From assembly GCA_036877525.1 (NCBI GenBank), contig JAZGTH010000075.1, forward strand, positions 1,417,501 to 1,481,500: a stretch of 64,000 nucleotides of DNA. The letters run 5' to 3'. How positions within the stretch are numbered: the first letter of the stretch is position 1; each line of letters opens with the position of its first letter. Both the position numbers and the translations under genes were made by a program. Below, one piece after another: positions 24,429 to 34,140 of the stretch. The notes beneath the pieces are model-generated. The model made no database searches. It saw only the letters and a program-made list of their open reading frames with translations, and was not told the DNA's origin. The DNA comes from Chromobotia macracanthus (taxonomy: Eukaryota > Chordata > Actinopteri > Cypriniformes > Botiidae).

Positions 24429-25304
24429 TGTGAAAGCAGCAGGACACGCAGGCAATTCACCTAAAGAGAAAGAGAGACACATTTCTGTATTAGCAGTTTA
24501 CTTTCCTTACAAACTCAACAAAACCAATATTACTATAACCATTATATTACCCTTTCTCAACTTATGTCAAGCAACAACACAAACCCTGACCTAAATCTAC
24601 AGTTGTAAATCTACTCTGATGAGCTGTGTTTTCTGTATTTATTGTTGAGACCTGCCCTGATGACTGACTCTGCGGTCACACATTTCACATTACGTCTTTT
24701 CTTACAACATTTACACAGACCACAACATTTGTCGAGTCTTGTGACACAAATACACACCAAAGCCAAACCACCAATAAACCAGTTTCTCTTAACTAGATGT
24801 TTTCTCTAGAGCACTTGTTTTTCCGGGGCTCTTTTCAGACCATGTCTGCACACACATGATCTTCTCAAGGAGAACAACATTTCCCCGGTGCCGCTGCATC
24901 CAGAGCTATTGTGTTTCACATCAGACATTTGATTAAGAATAATGTGTGTCTGTGTGTCAATATACAGGACAGTCCAGCCATATAAATCACAGTAAACTCT
25001 TGTGAAAATACTAGAGAGATGAAGCACAATGTTACGTCCTTAATAGTGTAAAACATACACCATAATACTCTACTGACATAACCTACTGATTGTTATTCAT
25101 TGAAATCATCTCACACTCACAGCAACATCAATCCTCACACATTCTGATGCTTTCGTTATGCAATAAAATAAACAAATTGATTACCTTCATTTGACTACCA
25201 GTATAACAGATCTGATCTGTACTAATGTTACCCGCAGGAGATAGATGTGTAACTTAACAACAGCCCCGTTATACCAGCAGAGACATGCACAACCAGAAGT
25301 CATC

Positions 25305-25475
25305 TTTACATTACACATCTTTCACATTTACATTATTACACATTATTACACATCTTCTACCTTTACATTATTACACATCTTTCACATTATTACACATCTT
25401 CTACCTTTACATTATTACACATCTTCTACCTTTACATTATTACACATCTTTCACATTATTACACATCTTTCACAT
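25305..25475. repeat. Tandem array next to the first serpine2 donor
   Basis: Irregular repeats of a TTACATTATTACACATCTT type unit, with alternating 'CTACC' and 'CAC' inserts. The array ends within a few bases of a donor-like GTAATG on the minus strand. Two plus-strand open frames across it are repeat artefacts. Confidence 0.85.
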
Positions 25476-25478
25476 TAC

Positions 25479-25600
25479 CTGCTGTTTATACCGCTGAATG
25501 TTCAGATCCCGGCGCGTCTCCTCCGCGCGCGTCCGTGCTCCCCGCGCCGCGCGCCTCCGTTATTTGTGTGGGTGCGCGGCGCTCGACTCCGCCCATCATG
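25479..25600 (-). promoter_or_regulatory. Probable serpine2 5' UTR exon and GC-rich promoter
   Basis: This short, very GC- and CpG-rich block is followed on the minus strand by AACAGCAG then GTAATG, a good 5' splice site at about 25479. It lies 1.05 kb upstream of the serpine2 coding start. Mammalian SERPINE2 also has a non-coding first exon. The exact transcription start cannot be read. Confidence 0.55.
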
Positions 25601-25759
25601 AATACAAAACTGTTGAATAAGTTAAAAACTCGTGTGAGCTTCATGAAGAACATCTCCAGATTCTCCATCAGCACACGCATCACACTCATGAACCGTGTGG
25701 ACGTCGTTTCGTACTGATGAACGTGTTTCTGGAGCTTGTGAAGAAAGCTGCTCACACTT

Positions 25760-28480
25760 TAGTCTTTGTAAACAGGAAATGTAATACAGAAGTTGTTTCA
25801 TCAGCTGTAAATGTTTCATGGTGACAGCCCATTTCTGAACATGCAGGTCAATTGTATTCTCTGAGCTTCAGTACAACAGTATGCTTATTATTACCATGTT
25901 TTGATATACATTGATTATGATTTATGCATATGGAAATCATCCAGTATTTCAGGTATTACCATCCTAAACCATCTCTGTGTGAGTGATGATATCACCACAG
26001 TACTTTACTGCATGGGCTGGGATAGGCGCTTATTCATAAAACACTGCTGGTTTCTCTAAAAGCATGTAATCCCACTGACATACACACACTTTGTTATAGA
26101 CGTGTTTTTGTGTGTACTGCAGCGATGTTTAGCAGAGATTTATCTAACACTTTACCTGTGAGTTACAGAGAGAGCAGAGAGTCCAGTTATCATGACAGAA
26201 CCCTGGAGATACCGAATACAATCACCCAGCTCAGATAATGTCATCAGAGAGCATGTCATTTCCAACAGTAATACACGATCCCCCTTCACATACATGGAGA
26301 AGCAGGTTTTCTATAATAACACTTAAAACATAATTCTAGAGGAGGCTGTGATGAGATAACATCACATGTACATCTTTCTTTAAAATGTAATAACTCTAAA
26401 ACAAAACATGTTTTCAGTTGGTGTCATCTAGGCTGGTAAGATCATGTTAACCAGTACTCAAAGACTGATTCACGTGGCCTTCAAACACACATTCAGGCAA
26501 ACAATCGTGCCCTCAAACTCTTTAAATCTGAAATTTCTGGTTGAAATGATACAAAGGTAATTCAGGGAAAAATTGCAATTGTACCATGATGCAGCACATT
26601 TCTGATACTTGATTGGTCTTTACATGCTAGTGATTAAAGCTGTCTATCTGATTGGCTGTGTTGGATGTCTCATTCTGAAGCCATCACTTGGCCAGCCACT
26701 TCTGGAGCAGGAGAAAAATGTTGTCCTGTGCCTGATCCAGATGAGGAACGTTTTCTGCTTGGGCAGGGGGAGTCATTTTAGCACAATGTGTCCGTAAAGA
26801 CTTAAGCAAGCTGAAGAGAGAAACAATATTTAAAACATAAAAGAGTTGATACAAAATTATTTAATAAACACAGCTGGAAGTTCATCTGTGACATCCTGAG
26901 ATACATGTGCTTCTGATCATATCCTCACTATTCCTCACTGGTCTGCTGAATAGCCCCGTCCAGTGAGATGCTCAGATTGTATATATCAGCACATTGCTGC
27001 AGGTGATAGCTAGAGAGTAAGAGACATATGTGAAGACATAGCTGAAGGCCTATGACGATGTATAAAACAATTTTATTTAACATTCAGTTCTCTAGCTTTT
27101 TTATACTGGAGGTCTCCAGCCTTTGCTGACTATGGTGAGGTTTTATTTTTATTAAGATGCTGCCTTAAAAGACTATGTCTATGTAGACATGTCTATGTAG
27201 ATTCCCACATTAATACTGGATGCAAAGATGAAAACAAAAACACAGTAATGAGAAAAACTCCCAGAGAGGCTTCCTGTACTGAGCTAATAAAGCAGTATAA
27301 CATCACACACACACACACACACACACTTATACACTCAGTTGTGCAACTCACATACTGTACTTGTATACTGTATGTAAACACATTTCCTTCAGATGCTGGG
27401 CTGTTCTCACACACGCACACACTATTATTATATAACAATAACTTTAATAATTCAAAAACATCTACCTAAACAAAAAGGATTGTTCACTTCTTTATGAATC
27501 ATTTTCATCTTTGAGGACATCCCCAAAGTTTTGTTACATTTACTGCATTTCTGGAGACAGATCTGACACAATACTATTGCTTTAAACAATAAACACACAC
27601 ACACACAGAAAAGGTATTTCAGGACAAAGACCTGCGTCACGCATGAACAGGATGTAGCCTGTAATCTATCAGAACCAGTACCACAATTCTCCAGAACATT
27701 CCGAGACTTGACTCAGAGACACACCTCTTAATTCAAATTCCACTTAAACACCCAATACCTGGCTGGATCATGCCAGGACTGTGTATTGTTCTTGGCTTCT
27801 ATTCACAAACCACGTCTGCATTAATCTGGAACAAGAATTCACTGGAATGTGAACAGAGAATGGGAACTTCTGATAAAGAGGTTTAATCCAGGAGGGGATA
27901 ATGAACAGATTATTCACAGATAATGGCCGAATACTGGTGTGCATGTTACACACAGTATGTGGTGAACAGAATTAGTGCAGCTACTTTTTATTGTTGTCAA
28001 AAATTAAGCTAGTTTTAGACTTCAAAAGATGAAGAACATCTTTCCTGGTTCTCAACCAAATTTGAACAGATCCAGAGAAACACCTTCATAAATACGACTC
28101 TTGTCTCATTCATTCAGTTCATCTCTGGTTCTGTTTTTCTCTGAGAGTAGCTGTAACTCAATACTGCACACTCAAAGCTGCAGCTCTGAAGCTCAGTGGC
28201 TTATTGGTAATCTGACTCAAGACTGACTCATAACACACATGCCCTTATCTTCCCAAGCAGTGTTACTTGAACATTTAAGGAAATTATGTTCATTAATTTA
28301 TAAACTAAATTACAGGTAGTTTATAATGTGCTGCTGTTTCTGGTCTGAAGGATCATCTGCTAAAAAGACTTATGAACTGCGACCGTTTTATTTGGATTAC
28401 GTCACTTAGTGCTGTGTAAATACAGCATCAGATTTATGTCTGTTTTCTCTACTGGCGTCACTGGAGTCACTCTTCATCCT
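25760..28480. other. Non-coding stretch upstream of serpine2
   Basis: I see no recognisable gene. A small CA microsatellite lies at 27306-27326. The open frames present are short, lack family resemblance and are mostly low-complexity. Confidence 0.55.
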
Positions 28481-28601
28481 TTAGTGACTGACACTAAATA
28501 TCGATTTTATTGTGATGAGCTGTTATTCACTTTTGATATGAACAGATCTACATTCTGCACGTCCACGTCGGTCACACACACACACACACTCACTCACACA
28601 A

Positions 28602-28709
28602 AAGTCCTGTTGGGCTCATTGTATTGCACCACATACATGAAATTTCCAGCCAAAGTCTCCAAACAATATCCATCTAAGACCTGATCTGTAGCATAGAGCA
28701 CAGCCTGAG
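28602..28709 (-). CDS. Candidate coding exon of an unidentified gene
   Basis: On the minus strand a CT-rich tract ending CTCTCAG is followed by an open segment containing AVLYATDQVLDGYCLETLAG and NFMYVVQYNEPNRTF. A GTGAGT-like donor follows. The composition looks like real protein and both splice sites look usable. I cannot name the family. Further minus-strand segments at 28790-28880, 30640-30774 and 31000-31104 might belong with it, but I could not make all the phases agree. It could be a fragment of a decayed gene or chance. Confidence 0.3.
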
Positions 28710-30738
28710 AGAGAGAGAGAGAAAGAGAGAGAGATGATGTTCAAATAGTGACTATTCAAACATTCAACTTGCGGAAAATCACACTCTTTACTTGAACCCC
28801 AGAAGTACAAGACTCCGCCCACACCCTCAGTGACATCATCAAAACTGTCATCATGCAAGGCCGAGCAGAACAGGGAACAGTTTGTTTATTTAGGAACAAC
28901 ATTAATTCATCCCTCCCTCCCTCTCTCTCTCTGTCTCTTCCAATAGTGTTAGAGGGACTGTAGATATAAGACATAACTGTAAGACATAATGGTGATTATT
29001 ATAGTCAAACTAATAAAGTATGTTTGGAAAACCAGTGTAAACTGTGTGGAATACTGCATCACACGATGTAAAACACTTCACCTTCCATGAAGGTCCATTT
29101 CAATCCCACAAACACTGAAAAAATGTTTTTAAACAAAATCTTCTAGACACATTATTTCATGAAACGGATCAAAACATTAGGAGTGTAATGTTTTAAAATA
29201 AGAACTGGATTTTAACAATAACTGTTTTGGTTCTGAGATCACCATGGGACACCGCTCTCTGGATTAAAGACAGAAACAGATGAGATGTGGGTCGAGATCA
29301 GACTGGTGACCCTGGTCCATATCAGTGCTATGAAGCACAGACGGCATTCCAGGATATCAGAATTCTCTCCACACACACAGACACACACACGCCAAACGGA
29401 ACTAAGAAGGACACTGAGACCTGCATAGTCACAGTCCAGTCAACTGCAACAGAAAAGCCTTATGAGTTTCTCCAAAACACACACACACACACACATATCA
29501 TACACACACTCATGTTCCAATGCTATTACAAACTGAGCCTTTTCAAGTTCAATTAAACATCCTTTAAAAAATGTTGGTGGTTCAAATGTCAACATCAAAT
29601 CAAAATGTTTTGTACAATTCATCAGCGTGCGTTATGATGTTTGTTTTAATCATCTTTTATTAAAATGCAATCAATTCTGCCTTTAAAATGTCTTATGTTT
29701 TGGCAACATGGCCATGTGATTAAATTAATAATATCACACAATCTGATCATAATCAGATGTTCCACATTACGGTAATATTATACAGTAATATAATATTGAA
29801 GTCAGATACATGTCAGATTATGTTGTACTTAATAAAAGCATTAGTAAAAGTAAATAAAATAAAATATTAATCTACATAAGTCCTAAAGGGAGAAACTTTC
29901 TCACACTGTATACCTGAACGTGTGTTACCTCAAGTCTTTGGTGATGTTGTCAGAAGTTTTTGGATCATCTCTTTAAATAAATAAATGAACAAATAAGTGA
30001 CATATTTGTCAGATATGGTAACCAATACCTGAAATGTGACTTAACTATAGTAACTATACAGATGCAACAAAGCAGAGAATAAACAGATGAGAGAAGATGA
30101 GAGGCTATTGTTCACAACAGGAATGATCTAAGCAGTGCACACAAAGAAATCCTGTGTGCCATCTTTACTATCTGAAGAGCAATGACTTGAGTCTGAACAT
30201 TACTGCAGAGCAAAGTGCAGTCCAGTAAGCACACAGACTCACTAAACAAACACTCTCGACCATCTCATGTCTCACCACAGAGATGGAGGGACTGAGACGT
30301 GCTTACAGGTCACATACACACTTTCCCTTTAGCTGTATTCACACAAAGAATCTTGTGTCTCACAATGAGTGGGCTGGAGAGAGTCAGTATATAATCATCC
30401 CTCTGTTATTTTTATAGTACCGTCTGTCCTAAAATACTCTTAAATATGGCCTACACAGACAGCAGACCATGACATCTGTGTGTGTGTGTAGGTCAAGGTA
30501 AGATCACAGTTGTCACTTGATTGTACCATAGTTAACAGGACAATGTTTCTTTCATTCTGATTTTAACCATGATCAAATCACCATAACTTACTGCTTTGTG
30601 TGCCTTACCTGTTATATTGTCATGCTGTTTTAGAGTAGACTTACTCTTAAACAGATGAAAGATCTCATCCAGATGCTGAACAACACAGAGCTGAGTACTG
30701 ATCAAACATTTATTAGTGAAATCAGCTGTTACTGCCTC

Positions 30739-30754
30739 TAGCGCCATCTGGTGT
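30739..30754 (-). promoter_or_regulatory. Candidate CTCF-binding site
   Basis: The minus strand reads ACACCAGATGGCGCTA, which closely matches the vertebrate CTCF core (CCACCAGRKGGCGCTA type). It sits in the intergenic region between kcne4 and serpine2. This is a motif match only. Confidence 0.35.
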
Positions 30755-31565
30755 ATGTCACCCTCAATTACCATCTTCTATAGAAACTCTATAGGAAATA
30801 TTTATACATTTATGATTTAAAATAATGTTGTTGTACTAAGATTATAAGATTATTAAAGCACTAAATTACTTGAAGCATTGCATTATGTATTATTGCACAG
30901 GTATTTGATGTGTAACTTTCTGTTCTCAGTACATTTTGTGGTGCATGCATTCAGCACCATGATATCACAGTCTGTAATATTGTCTGTTTTCTGTACCTCA
31001 CACATGCTGAATGTTATGATATGAATATTAACCCAGCCTTCGCCATAGTAATCAACCACCACAGCCTTGACTTCATAATAAAAGTCACAGAACGCCAGTG
31101 ACAATTCAAAGGTTTGTAGGTCTCACACTACCGTAAATACTGTAATACGTGACACTGTGCTCACTGTATGTTTACGTGCTTGTTCCCTTTCGAGGGAACT
31201 CGACCAAGTGTACATGCGTGACCGAGAGACGATTTTCAATGATTTCCAGCTTTATCGCGATATCTGCGGCGATCTCCGAGGCTCTTTGAAGAACTTCTGA
31301 AGTTACTGCATTTGCCATTACTGCTGCACCCAGATCAGCGTGAGAGCGCTTGTGCAGTCGCTGGTGGTTTCACACACTGATCCTACATCAGTGAAGAGCT
31401 CGCCTGTATCATGTTGTTTAAGACTGTGGCTGCGGGCTGCAGGAGCGCAAACTAAAGCTCAGCTTTCAGAAAACCTTTAACGGGTTTAATGAAGCCCATT
31501 TCACGACACGCTGTCGTTTGCGTCTTTAATCGCATCATTTAGTACTTAAATCACGTTTTAAAACT

Positions 31566-31571
31566 TTTATT
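31566..31571 (-). terminator. kcne4 polyadenylation signal
   Basis: A minus-strand AATAAA lies about 58 nt after the kcne4 stop codon. Confidence 0.5.
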
Positions 31572-31628
31572 TCCTGGTCCTCATCCGGGTGGTTTAACAG
31601 GACCTTATTAAGGGGACATCGTTCGGAG

Positions 31629-32072
31629 TCAGCAGGTCTCGTCGCGGTTCGTCTTCGCCGGTTGCTCGCGTCCCTCTCCGGTCAGCGGCTCTTCCTCTAT
31701 GGCGAACCTCACGTCGGCGGTGGAGCTCACACTGCTCTGCTCCCCCGAGCACAGCGCGCAGTCCCGCCCGGTCCCGCCCGCGTCCCGCCCGGTGGCCGCC
31801 GTGACCGGCGCGGGGAGGCGGACGCGTCGCTTCTTCTGACTCGCGCCCCACTCGCGTTGCTCCTCCTCGTGCAGCAGCCGCGTGAAGGCGCTGGAGCGCC
31901 GCTTGCTGCGCAGGTAACCGAGCCCGATCCCGGTGAGGAAGACTCCGCAGAACGACACGACGGTGACGACGTACAGATACGCGTTACCGTCCCGTCCGCC
32001 AAGCGGGGAAGGTCTAGCGGTCTGCCGCGACGGGAGCGCGTCCGGCGCGGTGGCGTTGCGCGTCAACTCCAT
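31629..32072 (-). CDS. kcne4: Potassium channel regulatory subunit KCNE4 (MinK-related)
   Basis: A single-exon gene of 147 codons starting MELTRNATAP and ending in TGA at 31629. KCNE subunits are type I single-pass proteins that assemble with Kv alpha subunits; mammalian KCNE4 inhibits KCNQ1 and some Kv1 channels. Visible features are an N-glycosylation sequon (NAT) in the short extracellular N-terminus, then a membrane helix running YLYVVTVVSFCGVFLTGIGL. The KCNE signature GYLRSKRR follows, then an acidic stretch and LCSGEQSSVSS with DVRFAIEEE, as in KCNE4. The exon is strikingly GC-rich compared with its surroundings. On the minus strand TTTTTACAG lies just before the start codon and could be an acceptor. 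A longer open frame continues upstream through the 21-bp repeat. Confidence 0.92.
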   Translation of the reverse strand: MELTRNATAPDALPSRQTARPSPLGGRDGNAYLYVVTVVSFCGVFLTGIGLGYLRSKRRSSAFTRLLHEEEQREWGASQKKRRVRLPAPVTAATGRDAGGTGRDCALCSGEQSSVSSTADVRFAIEEEPLTGEGREQPAKTNRDETC

Positions 32073-32077
32073 TTCCG

Positions 32078-32426
32078 CTGTAAAAATTGATGTAAAGTTT
32101 GTTAAAATTGATTTAAAGTGTGTAAAAATTGATGTAAAGTTTGTAAAAATTGATGTAAAGTTTGTAAAAATTGATTTAAAGTTTGTTAAAATCGATTTAA
32201 AGTTTGTAAAAATCGATGTAAAGTTTGTAAAAATCGATGTAAAGTCTGTAAAAAATCGATGTAAAGTCTGTAAAAAAATCGTTGTAAAGTGTGTAAAAAA
32301 TCGTTGTAAAGTGTGTAAAAAAATCGTTGTAAAGTGTGTAAAAATCGATGTAAAGTTTGTAAAAATCGATGTAAAGTTTGTAAAAATCGATGTAAAGTTT
32401 GTAAAAATCGATGTAAAGTTTGTAGC
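32078..32426. repeat. 21-bp minisatellite directly upstream of the kcne4 coding exon
   Basis: About 16 copies of a 21-bp unit, on the plus strand GTAAAAATCGATGTAAAGTTT-like; individual copies vary by one or two bases or indels. Because 21 is a multiple of three and the unit lacks stops in several frames, long frames are open on both strands. The array is framed by GC-rich sequence on both sides. Confidence 0.95.
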
Positions 32427-32639
32427 GGAGCCCACGAGCGGAGCCGTGCGGGGACACGCGTCGGGGGGATCGGGACGGGCTGATCGATCATGACATGTGG
32501 GGACAGTGAGACACACTGAGAGCCTCTTCAGCGTGATGTGCATGAACTGGTTCTGTATGAACTTCATGTCCTGCAGACGGAAGTGGACGAGTTAAGGGCT
32601 CTCAAAGGAAAGTTCAGCCCAGATTCCCTCATACTGTTT

Positions 32640-34101
32640 TAAACACGACCTGTTGCGCTTCTGTGCAACACAAACTCTTACTATCTTTCTCTTCAGATGT
32701 TTTCATTCATTAAATGTTAAATTGTCACTTATAGAATAGAAGCCCTGTTAGTTTCCTGCAAACAGTTTTTGAGTCACCAGTATGGGGATCAGTGTCTCTT
32801 TGGTTGGGCACTTGGACCTTGTTTAATATTAACAAAACTCTCAATATTACAAGAAATCACAATTAAACCTGCTGCTGGAGGAAGCGTGGTTTAATTTGAG
32901 TAGACATGAAAATATTGTTTTACATGCATAACACGACAGTGGAACAATCAACTAAAAATTTTAACACTAAATATTACAAAACAGATTTCTGATGTTGACA
33001 AAAACAACAAGAGCAAATAAAACTAGAAAACAGACAGCAGCTCCACCATTATTTGTGCTTCAATACATTTAGGATGTCAGTAAAGATTTTGTGGCTCAGA
33101 ATAAGGAGCGAGTAGACTTACTTGATAACTGTGACTTTTATTAACTTGATATAATTTAGTGAAGAAGTTTACATGGTTTTACAGTATCAGACATGTCTTG
33201 AAGAAACATATGTGCATTTACACAGATACTTAAAATCTGGGATTATTTGTTGTTTCTGTACCTTTACAATATCAATCCCCATTTACTTTCATTGTACGAT
33301 AAAGCAGGAAGATTCTGTGTTATGTGTTTTTCACAAGAAATTTCAGGTTTGGAACAACATGAGGGCAAGAGTGAAAGATGACGCTTCATTTTTGGGTGAA
33401 CAAATTAGTCAAAATCTAAACTGGAAAGGTTAACATTGTGAAACATTATAATTAAGAATAAATGTAAAATTACTAATCAGATGAATATGGGAAAATGCCA
33501 TGTATTTAAATAACCAGGCTCTTGTATTTAAACAATAAAAGGCTCTTCAGAACACCCCACTGACGTAGTTTAAGGGTGTCTGTGTTTGTGTGACGCCAGC
33601 AGTGAGTGTTACTGTTAGACTCTCTGCCAGCCTCATCTGTGTGGAAATGGTGCATGATGGGAAGGTGTGGTGTTACTGCAGAAAAACTAAAGCCAGAAAC
33701 AATAATTCAGTGTCTGACCGTGCCTGTTAATCAGAGTCAAGTAACAGACAACTGACGCAACACTTGTTAAAATGTGTTCCCAGATCAGTTCCCTGCCTGA
33801 CACATCACAGACACAACAGCATTAACAGACTGAATGTATGAGAATTTAATGTTTAATGTTAATATAACTTCTGTTCTGCAGTACCTTTCAAAATAATCAT
33901 GCTTGAAGTTTAAACCAGTCACTATGAGGTGGTCAGAATTCAACAGCCACATCAAACCTGAGCTCAAGAAACTAAATTAATTCACTAAAAAGAAGAGATT
34001 ACTGTCTCGTTGTCAAGGTAACAGTTTATGTTGCTAAGTCGCAGGTTGTTGTTGAAGGGGTTTGTAGCACCTGTTGACGTAAGCACAGATGTTGTTGATG
34101 A

Positions 34102-34140
<39 letters not shown>

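Noticed and set aside
25245..25601. Plus-strand open frames of repeated YIITHLLP-like text
   Set aside because: They are a product of the tandem TTACACATC repeat beside the serpine2 first exon.
30532..30774. Independent coding exon on the minus strand
   Set aside because: The frame overlaps a CTCF-like motif that explains part of its conservation-like look, and its donor phases do not fit the neighbouring candidate segments. I kept it only as a weak part of the unidentified-gene finding.
31662..32493. Plus-strand open frames opposite kcne4
   Set aside because: They are shadows of the GC-rich kcne4 exon and of the 21-bp repeat, with no family resemblance.
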